Below are positions 1 to 6,316 of a stretch of DNA of 10,989 nucleotides, one piece after another. The notes below the pieces were generated by a model, which saw only the letters and a list, made by a program, of their open reading frames with translations, made no database searches and was not told the DNA's origin. Each line of letters opens with the position of its first letter. Within the stretch, counting starts at the first letter, position 1. The translations under genes were made by a program, and so were the position numbers. The DNA lies in the NCBI GenBank assembly GCA_003024985.2, contig PXIH01S0017341.1. The stretch is one strand, 5' to 3'. The DNA is from Euperipatoides rowelli (Eukaryota > Onychophora > Udeonychophora > Euonychophora > Peripatopsidae).

Positions 1-1041
1 TTAATGAAATTCGCCAAACTGCTATTAAAAAAAAATTCTAGTCTAAACCCTGCATTGTGTACACTATGGAACCTACCCACATGCCAAATTTGACGTTTGT
101 GTAATGTTGGGAAGTATTTTTTGGGGGGATGGGGGGGGGGGGGCAAATTACATGGGATTGTTTACCATGTTCCAAACATGCCACAAAATTCTGGGCCCTA
201 AAACAAAAATAACCGTCGATTTCGACTAGCATATATTATATAAGTAAATATATAAAGTTCTAAAGAAAAATGTACAAAGTGTGTTTTTAAATATTTTTAT
301 TTTTTTGTTAAAATAAAATAAAATAGCAGAATTTTCAAAATTCAATCATAAAACTTCATTCTTTAATTAGTCAAAATTTATTATAAAAATATAAACATCA
401 TTTTACAAGAATTTAAAATCTTAAAAGAAGGAAAAAATAGCCTAAATTTATCTTATCTTAGTAAATTGTAAATAATCTAAACTGATAATAATCATCATAA
501 TATTAATTTAATTTTACAAATAATTAGTCTTTATTGTTATGTTTATTTTATTTTTAATAAATCATGTTGGAAATTATTGATCTCAAAGTTTTTTTTTTTA
601 AATAATGTGTAAAGTATAATAATATAGCTTAATTGGAATATGGTCATGTTCCGAAGTCTGTAACAGCGCCATCTAACGGGCCTATTCAAACTTTTTTTTT
701 CTTCTTTTCCGAGACCTTTAAGAAAATGAAGTATAATATTTTCAGTGCTTATAATATACAGTATAATACTTTGGATGTTTGCTCTAACTTTCATATTAAT
801 GTTAATTATTTTATCCCACTTTTAATTTCTTGAAGTAAAGGATTTTTAGGACTGTCTATTTTTTTTTTTTAATATAATATGACAAATTATGTTGATATTC
901 TTTTTAAATTATTTTTGAACTCTAGTTATCTAATGTATGAAGTAAAATATTTTAGCTTTTGCAATTTTGGATTAGAATCGTCTCATTTATTTGTTAAACT
1001 CAGATATTAATTTGTATACAATCTTAATTCGTCACACCATA
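1..1041. other. AT-rich non-coding stretch, no gene seen
   Basis: No supportable gene. The stretch is AT-rich with long A and T runs. A G-run near 121-142 sits in otherwise low-complexity sequence. The open frames here are short, rich in low-complexity residues (Pro or Phe from homopolymers) and match nothing recognised. Bases 57-77 resemble 2668-2688 (GGAACCTA-type core, about 17 of 21 matching), so an old dispersed repeat may start here. That link is weak. Confidence 0.6.
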
Positions 1042-1172
1042 GCCTATACCAGGCTTGGCGAACCTATTATTACAAGCGTGTCACAAGGTGACATAGGAAT
1101 AACATTTGGGTGGCGCACCACATGACCCCATTATGCATAGTGTAGTATTGTACATGTAATAAATAGGACATT

Positions 1173-1478
1173 GTGTGTGTGTCAACTGATGCCATCCCAA
1201 ATATGATGGGTAAACATAATGGTTTTGTGAAATATCTTAGTGAAGAAGTTCATCACTCTATTGTGCAGTTCCATTGCATTATACACCAGGAGGCGTTGTG
1301 CACGAAAGCAAGTATAAAGTCATTTGAAAGTGCACTCTCGGTGGTAAATAACATTGCGGATGTTATATCTGCATGTGCTCTAAATAATCGCCAGTTCTCA
1401 AAGTTGTTAATTGAGGTGGATTCACAATATGGCGGACTTCTTATGTAAAATAATGTCCGCTGGCTGAGTCGTGGAGGC
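1173..1478 (+). pseudogene. hAT transposase fragment, left arm, with internal stop
   Basis: The frame reads through an STDAIPNMMGKHNGF segment, then FHCIIHQEALCTKA, then CALNNRQF and EVDSQYGGLLM. It meets a TAA at 1446-1448 and continues in the same frame as NNVRWLSRGG. These blocks match the central part of hAT transposases of the type domesticated in vertebrate GTF2IRD2, ZBED5 and FAM200-like proteins, where a TDGAP block, an FHCIIHQE block and a VRWLSRG block follow in this order. The N-terminal BED finger and the C-terminal hAT dimerisation domain are missing. The in-frame stop and missing ends make it a non-functional relic. The frame continues into the left end of the nested foldback element at 1458-1651. 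Confidence 0.8.
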
Positions 1479-1651
1479 ACACTAGACATTTGAAAGTAAT
1501 AAACCGAACTTCAAGCGGGACACTAGTCGGAAAAGGTTCTCCATCCCTGTCCTATAACGTATAGACCAGGGATAAAAACCTTTCCCGACTAGTGGGCACT
1601 TGAAGTTTTTTTATTTTTAAATGTCTAGTGTGCACCACGACTCCGCCAGTG
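1458..1651. mobile_element. nested 194-bp foldback MITE-like element
   Basis: The left half (from CGCTGGCTGAGTCGTGG) and the reverse complement of the right half (CACTGGCGGAGTCGTGG) align for roughly 80 bases. Shared blocks are CACACTAGACATTT, AACTTCAAG, ACTAGTCGG, AAAGG and ATCCCTG. The centre of symmetry is near 1554-1555, in a short loop around cctataacgtata. The CACTGGCGG end resembles hAT-type MITE ends. No convincing target duplication was found: the flanks are ataatgtc and gatattag. The left end overlaps in-frame transposase coding sequence, so its exact boundary is uncertain. It carries no open frame. Confidence 0.7.
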
Positions 1652-1858
1652 GATATTAGTATACACTAGTTTAAAAACCCGTCAAAAATGACGGACATTA
1701 ATTTATTCCTTCTTAGGTTGCTATACTTAAAAGCCCGTCAAAAATTTAATAGCCTGTCAAAGATGACGGATACAGCGACATCTATGGACAGAAAATAGAG
1801 CGAAAACGTCATCAGGTGTCATCGTCTCGCCGAAGATGGCCGAGCAGCGTGACAGACA
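1652..1858. repeat. asymmetric spacer with CCGTCA/TGACGG repeats
   Basis: This is the part of the foldback hAT element not shared by the two arms. It holds three partial copies of a CCCGTCAAAAATGACGG-like unit (about 1679-1695, 1734-1750 and 1755-1770), of which the first is itself a small inverted repeat. No open frame of note. It may be a remnant of another small element inserted between the arms. Confidence 0.45.
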
Positions 1859-2155
1859 TCATGACCAAACTTGCTTTTTATAAATAATTATAAGAAATCC
1901 GCCATATTGAGAATCCACTTCGTCTAACATCTTCAAGAACTGCCGATTATTTAGAGCACACACAGCTATAAAGTTCACAATTTTAATTACCATCGAGAGT
2001 ACACTGTCAAATGACTTCATACTTGCTTTTGTGCAAAACGCTTCCAATTATAAATGGAACTGCACAATGGAGTGCTGAATTTCTCCACTAAGAAATTTCA
2101 CAAAATCGTTGTTTACCCACATATTTGGGGTGGTATCAGTTGTCACAAATGCAAT
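1859..2155 (-). pseudogene. hAT transposase fragment, right arm, inverted and broken
   Basis: On the minus strand the frame contains NDFVKFLSGEIQHSIVQFH, a stop, then EAFCTKASMKSFDSVLSMV, CALNNRQFLKML and EVDSQYGGFLI. It is a second, diverged copy of the transposase fragment at 1173-1478 in the opposite orientation. The FHCIIHQE block is damaged: bases are lost and a stop replaces part of it. The small deletions near the PNMW segment are also private to this copy. Similarity to the left copy ends just after GGFLI, before the VRWLSRG block. Substitutions and indels between the copies show that the inverted duplication is not recent. Confidence 0.75.
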
Positions 2156-2275
2156 TTCCTATTTATTATATGTATTACTACACCATGTATAATGGGTGTG
2201 CCACTCCAATCGTGTTCACATGTCACCTTGTGACACATGACATGCGTCATAGGTTCGCCTATCCCTGGTCTAGAC

Positions 2276-2526
2276 TGTAGATTTTCCCTCACCGATCATA
2301 GCGAAATTTTATTAATTATTTCAAAGAAAGTTTATTCCACCTATTATTTGTTTATTATTGCATTGCAAGTTTATCGAAATGATCATTTTGGTATTTTTAA
2401 TTTTTCCGTAAAACGTATTTAATCTACACTTTTTTTTCCATAAAATAAATTTATGTACATATGTATAGATTTAGAATGTTCTACTTCCGATACACATTCG
2501 ACGCCCTTCATCTGTGAAAGGTCCTG
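2276..2526. other. short non-coding spacer
   Basis: AT-rich spacer between the hAT element and the perfect palindrome. A 61-codon open frame crosses it from inside the hAT end, but its residues match no family and it is taken as chance. Nothing else seen. Confidence 0.5.
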
Positions 2527-2689
2527 GAGATAGGTTCTATAGTGCATACTTCCCAACTCCCGCATTCCTGATCTTATGACCCAGCGATCAGTGGTGCAAT
2601 CGCATCACTGATGCGATTGCACCACTGATCGCTGGGTCATAAGATCAGGAATGCGGGAGTTGGGAAGTATGCACTATAGAACCTATCTC
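2527..2689. repeat. perfect palindrome, 81-bp arms, 1-base centre
   Basis: Bases 2527-2607 are the exact reverse complement of 2609-2689 around a single centre base, C2608. Pairing stops at 2526/2690 (G opposite A). The arms begin GAGATAGGTTCTATAGTGC and end CAATCGCATCA. There is no coding content. The sequence abuts the 3' side of the minus-strand SINE and may include its tail. Such a long, mismatch-free arm with a 1-base loop is either very young or an assembly or amplification artefact, since older elements in this window show many differences between arms. Confidence 0.95.
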
Positions 2690-2854
2690 AGCTTTTAATG
2701 ACCATATGTGTGTAGATAGATACCACCTTTCAAATGGGTCCAGAAAAAACTGGAAAGGTACTGACTGTCACTCCCGGGGATCAAACATGTGCCCTAGATC
2801 TACATGTCTGACATACGGCAGTCCAGATTGCAATCCACTGGACCACCGTGCCTC
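2690..2854 (-). mobile_element. tRNA-derived SINE
   Basis: Read on the minus strand, the element begins GAGGCACGGTGGTCCAGTGG near 2854. A box-A-like TGGTCCAGTGG occupies 2845-2835 and a box-B-like GTTTGATCCCC occupies 2786-2776. These are the two internal RNA polymerase III promoter motifs expected in order in a tRNA-like head, about 50-60 bases apart. Downstream (minus) lies a non-tRNA body that runs up to the perfect palindrome at 2689. The true 3' end and target duplication could not be fixed, because the palindrome interrupts the tail. It is not a functional tRNA gene: no cloverleaf with a paired acceptor stem is evident. A 77-codon plus-strand open frame overlapping it is a shadow. Confidence 0.55.
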
Positions 2855-2939
2855 AACGGCAATCTTCATTTTTTGTTGTCAGTTAAACAATAAAAATCTG
2901 GCTAATACAGACTTTCCTATGTCATTAGCTTTATTATAG

Positions 2940-3463
2940 GGGGAGCTGAATGCAAAGTGTAGAATTTATTTCACACAAACGCTTTTGCTATTTGGAATTT
3001 CAACTAATTTTTTAGATATAAAGTTTTTTTTTTGATCATTAGATTTATGATGACTTGCACTTTGAATTATGTATACTTATGTGTTTTTGATGTGTTTAAT
3101 CTGCTCTATTGAATATTTCATTGTCATAATATGATGTCATATAAGATGTCATACAATGTCATACACCATGTCATATACAATGTCATATATGATGACATAT
3201 ACTGTATTTTTTTTTTTAATTTATTAACTTTATGTCTGGAAATTTAAATTCAATTTCTAAGGAAACATTCAACTGCCTTTGTACTACTACCGACTCCTTG
3301 TGCTAATTACCCCCTATAACAAAAGAACATTTTCCCAACACGGCACTTTCTGCAGATGTTTTGTTCAGTTTTCCCAGCTGTTTTTGCACACGGACCGTAG
3401 TGTGTTTTTATACTTCAAACTATTTAAACCGTGATTAATACTTCAGATTTAATTTTTAATTGA
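2940..3463. other. non-coding stretch with a short TGTCATA repeat
   Basis: No gene seen. TGTCATA recurs at 3122, 3135, 3147, 3157, 3169 and 3181, spaced 10 to 13 bases, then appears inverted as TGACATA near 3192. This is a small degenerate tandem repeat (about 3121-3200). The rest is AT-rich with T-runs. Confidence 0.6.
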
Positions 3464-3658
3464 ATTAATTATCTTGGTTCTTTTACTACAGCTTTATTTC
3501 AAAACTATATTATTACTGATTCGGAAACTTCAAATGCCGACCCTGTGACCTTCATCAACCATTCAGTTTTGAGAAAGTTATTATTTTCTGCAAATGAAGG
3601 GTCTTCCAAAATTTTCACCTGTCCAGAGAAAGGAGGACATTACAACCCTAGCTCTTGA
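3464..3658 (+). CDS. unrecognised 64-codon open frame, possible exon or transposon relic
   Basis: The frame is open from 3464, after a TGA at 3461-3463, to a TGA at 3656-3658. It has no in-frame ATG. The residues are mixed and protein-like (for example NADPVTFINHSVLRKLLFSA and IFTCPEKGGHYNPSS) instead of the Phe/Lys/Ile strings of the surrounding AT-rich DNA. A plausible acceptor, TTTTACTACAG, ends at 3491 and a plausible donor, GCAGGTATAAG, lies at 3701-3711, but the frame closes before that donor. No family is recognised. It could be a terminal exon, a decayed transposon or chance. Confidence 0.2.
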   Translation: MNYLGSFTTALFQNYIITDSETSNADPVTFINHSVLRKLLFSANEGSSKIFTCPEKGGHYNPSS

Positions 3659-3801
3659 GATTGTCAACATGTAATCTGTTGTTTATAAATGCTCCTGATA
3701 GCAGGTATAAGAAATTTGAATCCTTATTCCTGCTCTTGAAGAATACTTATATTTTTTTTACCTGTTGAGTTGAATAATAATCCTCTTTAAAGAAATTATA
3801 A

Positions 3802-3939
3802 TATAACAAGTCGATTAGAGATAAGTTTGCATTAAATTCCGAAATGCTGCTCTTCATTGGAGAAGGGATCAACGAGATAGCTAAGTCGATGGATCTCATT
3901 TCTCTTTATGATGCTGAACATCCCCGTCAACCAGGCTAA
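3802..3939 (+). CDS. unrecognised short open frame with internal ATG
   Basis: The frame is open from 3802 to a TAA at 3937-3939, with ATG at 3844 giving a 31-residue peptide (starts MLLFIGEGINEIAKSMDL). Composition is balanced and non-repetitive, unlike the flanking AT-rich DNA. It is in a different frame from the open stretch at 3464-3658. No family is recognised and no splice site is clearly tied to it. It may be part of the same decayed coding element as its neighbour. Low confidence that it is expressed. Confidence 0.15.
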   Translation, partial: YNKSIRDKFALNSEMLLFIGEGINEIAKSMDLISLYDAEHPRQPG

Positions 3940-4594
3940 AAGAGACCTCCTCTGCTCATATCCATATTCCATAGACTTACCAGAGGGAAGAGAAGCCGAC
4001 TGGGAACCTAAAAATAACTAATAATTAATACCTAACAACCAAAGGAAGAATCTTCGGCTTTAACAAGACTTTTTCTTACTAACAAAACTTTGTTTTCTAT
4101 CCAGTTATTCTGTACACTGAGTCTACCAGCTATGTACCTATGAGTTTCAATAAAGTTTTAGAGATTATTTTTACACAAGTTAACCACACCCTTACATTTT
4201 TACTTTGCAAATATCACCAGTAATGAATTTGTTGTGAAAAAAAAAATATTTTTTTAAACATCAAAAACTTTGTCCCCATACAAAAAAAATCATGTAACCA
4301 TCAAAATTCCTAATCTTATAATTTGCGTGCCTTCGTAAAAATCCCATCTCCATGGAGCTCTGACTACTAGCAAAAACTTTTCTCTTGTCTCCTTCGCGCA
4401 ACTAACTATTGAGATCTTCCAGCAATCAAGAAACATAGTTATAATTGTTTAAAAAACATGTAAGTTTAATGATTTTTAAATTTTTTTTTGGAAATTCATG
4501 AACAGTATTAAATTAATTATGTTTTATATATACTGTATATATTTTTTGGTCAGGTATAAAACGTATAGCTGGTGGAATTTATATTTTCTTCTCG
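3940..4594. other. non-coding stretch, nothing recognised
   Basis: AT-rich with A/T runs. No open frame, RNA gene or repeat structure of note was found on either strand, apart from a possible minus-strand 27-base splice-flanked segment at 3981-4007 that is not convincing. Confidence 0.5.
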
Positions 4595-4730
4595 CTGATT
4601 TTAGTATATTTTCTTTACAGTCCTAACCTTACCATAACCCTGACCCCTAGGATAATCTATAGGTGAAATAATATTTTGCTGAGCACCGATCTAGATAATT
4701 TCAACTTACTACCATCAGCCATATTGGTTG
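4595..4730 (+). repeat. dispersed repeat, copy A
   Basis: The unit reads ACAGTCCTAACCTTACCATA (4617-4636), then CCTAGGATAATCTATAGGTG, GAAATAAT, TTTGCTGAGC, CCGATCTA, and ends near CAGCCATATTGG. It is a near-tandem partner of copy B, whose ACAG starts 156 bases later at 4773. Homology seems to extend about 20 bases upstream of ACAG. Related sequence recurs at 7739 and 7820. No open frame is conserved. It is probably a SINE- or MITE-like family, but no clear terminal repeats or pol III boxes were found. Confidence 0.65.
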
Positions 4731-4787
4731 GCAGATAACGGAATCTGACCCTAATTTTAACATAGTTTCGTTACAGTCCTAACCTTA

Positions 4788-4862
4788 CTGTAACCCTGAA
4801 CCCTAGGATAATCTAGAGGTGAAAATTTCACCTCTAGATTATCCTAGGGTTCAGGGTTACAG
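4788..4862. repeat. perfect hairpin, 37-bp arms, 1-base centre
   Basis: Bases 4788-4824 are the exact reverse complement of 4826-4862 around A4825. The arm contains CCCTAGGATAATCTAGAGGT. The right arm is an inverted copy of the ordinary repeat unit sequence on the left. Confidence 0.95.
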
Positions 4863-4898
4863 CAAAAGATTATTTCACCCTGAAATAATCTTTTGCTG
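4860..4898. repeat. perfect hairpin, 18-bp arms, 3-base loop
   Basis: CAGCAAAAGATTATTTCA (4860-4877), loop CCC, then its exact reverse complement at 4881-4898. It overlaps the end of the preceding hairpin by three bases. The right arm is the normal continuation of the repeat unit (compare copy A), so the left arm is the inserted inverted copy. Confidence 0.95.
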
Positions 4899-5224
4899 AG
4901 CGCCGATCTATATGATTTAAACTTACTACAGTCAGCCATATTGGTGGGCTTTTTTTTTTTAGCTGACAACATATTGTTCACTTTGTCTGATTTGATAAGC
5001 TTTTTTTTTTGGCTGTTCGTATTTTTAAAGTTTAAATTTAACTTTGCTACTGCTCTAATTTATTTGATTCTGAAAGAAACCCTGATTCTATTGTATGAAC
5101 TATTCCGTGCCACATGGAAAAAATTAAGTAAGTTAATGACATACCTAGCACAAAAAAACATACCAAGAAAATAATCTATATAATTAGCATAAAAAACAAA
5201 CATTACAAGAGCAGGGAAATTTAT

Positions 5225-5314
5225 TTGCACCCCCCCCCCCCANGGGGGGGGGAGCACTCCTTCCCCCTGTGGTGGTACTCGGGGTGTACCGCACCCCTCC
5301 TTAGTCCGCCACTG
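5225..5314 (-). mobile_element. partial hAT-type element end next to an unresolved base
   Basis: On the minus strand the sequence starts CAGTGGCGGACTAAGGAGGG at 5314, the form of a hAT-type MITE end. It continues to a C-run and G-run either side of the single ambiguous base N5243. The other end and a target duplication (expected to resemble gttgtaat, 5315-5322) could not be found upstream. The element is either truncated or misassembled at the homopolymers. Short open frames crossing N are artefacts. Confidence 0.5.
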
Positions 5315-5632
5315 GTTGTAATGTACAGTACGTGTAGCATATTAAATTTTAAAAAAATTGAATTAGGCTACCAATATATCGGAAAAATAAATAGAAATAC
5401 AGTACTGTATATCCCCAATTTTAAAGAAATATAATAATGCTACTATACTTTTTTTTTTTTGTAATGAGTGCTTCCCCCCCCCCACCACCACCTATCATAA
5501 GACCTTTTGTAAATAATCTTAAAAATATCCTCAATATGCATTAAGTGAAAATGATAAAATTTAAATTATCATTAAAACATGACTAACCTATTTAATATAC
5601 TGTAGTTCAATAAAATACAATAGTTCGTAGTG
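5315..5632. other. non-coding stretch, nothing recognised
   Basis: AT-rich, with a T-run near 5449-5460 and a C-run near 5474-5484. No gene or RNA seen. Confidence 0.5.
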
Positions 5633-5640
5633 TTACGTCA
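5633..5640. promoter_or_regulatory. CRE-like site upstream of the bHLH exon
   Basis: TTACGTCA, one base from the CREB/ATF octamer TGACGTCA, lies about 490 bases before the candidate start at 6124. CRE sites matter in vertebrate NPAS4 induction, which makes the position interesting, but a single octamer is weak evidence. Confidence 0.2.
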
Positions 5641-5886
5641 CCACAGATAAAATGTGCAACGCTGTATTACTATTGCTTTTTCAGTTTAGTCAGTGAATAG
5701 GCTAATTGTTATCTTTAACAATTAAATATGACGGTAGCTTGATTTTAGATTAATTGATAAGGTCTGCGTATAAAAGAAAACGCCACTTAAAATTTAACAG
5801 TTTAATGTATTTATCTATTTCTTAACATCGTCCAGAATCTTTTTTTTTTATTATTGTTGTTTTTAAATATCACATGACCAAACTAT

Positions 5887-5892
5887 CACGTG
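5887..5892. promoter_or_regulatory. E-box CACGTG
   Basis: A palindromic E-box within ATCACGTGGTG, about 235 bases upstream of the candidate start at 6124. It contains the ACGTG core bound by bHLH-PAS/ARNT-type dimers, so autoregulation is possible but only inferred. Confidence 0.2.
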
Positions 5893-6002
5893 GTGCCAAA
5901 CATCCCTTGGAAGCTGAATATTTGAGTTAGTTCTCAAAGTCAAGGATAATAACACACATACACAGTATAGTACTGGAAAGCGTTGGCATGGAGTAGACAG
6001 AC

Positions 6003-6043
6003 ATGTTAGCGGAATCTACAAATTTTTTATCGCTTCACTGCAG
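6003..6043 (+). CDS. dys: possible first coding exon of the bHLH gene (alternative model)
   Basis: ATG 6003 has a purine at -3 (GACATG) and opens 13 codons (MLAESTNFLSLHC) plus two bases to 6043, followed by donor CAG|GTATAA. Joining to the acceptor at 6149 would remove a 106-base intron and keep the frame, producing ...[10 protein letters not shown]. Phase compatibility and two good sites support it, but 13 open codons can occur by chance and the read-through model from ATG 6124 is equally open. Confidence 0.3.
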
Positions 6044-6044
6044 G

Positions 6045-6053
6045 TATAAAAAA
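6045..6053 (+). promoter_or_regulatory. possible TATA box, or part of a splice donor
   Basis: TATAAAAAA lies about 79 bases before ATG 6124 and would place transcription start near 6075. The same bases overlap a good splice donor, CAG|GTATAA, with GT at 6044-6045. Only one reading is likely to be correct. In the TATA reading, an upstream ATG at 6072 opens a 20-codon frame ending at 6134 that overlaps the main start. Confidence 0.25.
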
Positions 6054-6123
6054 TCGTACTGTGGATTAATTATGAAAATAATGGATTTTGTGTTATTTGG
6101 TAAAAAAGTGTTCTCACCTAGTG

Positions 6124-6316
6124 ATGGAGTGTAGTTTTGATTCTTACAGGTCAACCAAAGGTGCATCTAAGCAGCGTCGAGACCTGATCAATGCAGAGAT
6201 CGCAAATCTGCGGGACCTACTGCCTCTTCCAAATTCCACCAGGCAGCGGCTTTCCCAGCTACAGTTGATGGCCCTGGTCTGCGTCTATATACGCAAAGCA
6301 AATTATTTTTTACAAG
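6124..6316 (+). CDS. dys: bHLH exon of a Dysfusion/NPAS4-class bHLH-PAS transcription factor (partial)
   Basis: This exon encodes the DNA-binding basic region and both helices of a bHLH domain. Counting from ATG 6124, the basic region [18 protein letters not shown] is at residues 9-26, helix 1 runs to LRDLLPLP (30-36), the loop is NSTRQR (37-42) and helix 2 is [17 protein letters not shown] (43-59), ending [13 protein letters not shown] plus the INAEI and LLPL blocks are diagnostic of the NPAS4/Dysfusion group. The loop and helix-2 wording favours invertebrate Dysfusion. Such proteins act in the nucleus as dimers with ARNT/Tango. The exon ends CAAG|GTATGC, with donor GT at 6317-6318, in phase 1. 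No PAS domain is visible downstream, so the gene continues outside the window. Two 5' models fit: ATG 6124 in strong context (GTGATGG), or an acceptor TTTTGATTCTTACAG ending at 6149 joined to an upstream exon at 6003-6043. The bHLH assignment is firm; the 5' end is not. Confidence 0.9.

Larger units (their letters stand above)
1042..2275. mobile_element. hAT-type foldback element with imperfect 8-bp target duplications
   Basis: The element runs from CAGGCTTGGCGAACCTAT at 1050 to the reverse complement of CAGGGATAGGCGAACCTAT ending at 2267. Such CAGG-type ends are typical of hAT transposons. The flanks gcctatac (1042-1049) and gtctagac (2268-2275) agree at 6 of 8 positions, fitting the 8-bp target duplication of hAT elements after some decay. 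The homologous arms are long: about 1050-1445 on the left and 1872-2267 on the right, inverted to each other. Each arm carries end sequence plus a mid-transposase fragment. Both outer ends therefore look like the same transposon end, giving a head-to-head structure instead of a normal 5' to 3' element. The BED finger and C-terminal dimerisation region are absent, so it cannot be autonomous. Ends and duplication are read directly; the family is assigned from protein wording and end sequence. Confidence 0.75.
4755..4950 (+). repeat. dispersed repeat, copy B, interrupted by hairpins
   Basis: It is the same unit as copy A, starting ACAGTCCTAACCTTACTGTA at 4773 and ending near CAGCCATATTGG at about 4943. 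Relative to copy A it carries an extra block of roughly 55 bases (about 4825-4880) made of reverse-complement sequence of the unit itself, producing the two hairpins annotated at 4788-4862 and 4860-4898. The open frame running from here to 5174 on the plus strand is a T-rich shadow. Confidence 0.65.

Noticed and set aside
38-232. 64-codon minus-strand open frame in the first stretch
   Set aside because: Pro-run comes from the G-homopolymer and the rest matches nothing recognised; likely chance within repeat-like DNA.
1253-1489. 78-codon minus-strand frame opposite the left transposase fragment
   Set aside because: It is the antisense shadow of the plus-strand hAT fragment, which carries the conserved blocks.
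2583-2607. Box-A-like AGTGGTGCAATCGCATC inside the palindrome, suggesting a second SINE head
   Set aside because: No box-B follows at a plausible distance and the palindrome duplicates any motif on both strands.
2776-2854. A functional tRNA gene
   Set aside because: Only the box motifs are present; no acceptor stem pairing or anticodon arm could be built.
3981-4007. 27-base minus-strand segment between TTTTTAG and GTAAGT, resembling a microexon
   Set aside because: Both splice motifs are common by chance and there is no adjoining exon to give it a frame.
4893-5174. 93-codon plus-strand frame that looks like membrane segments
   Set aside because: Hydrophobicity comes from T-rich sequence, it begins at TTG inside the dispersed repeat and has no recognised family.
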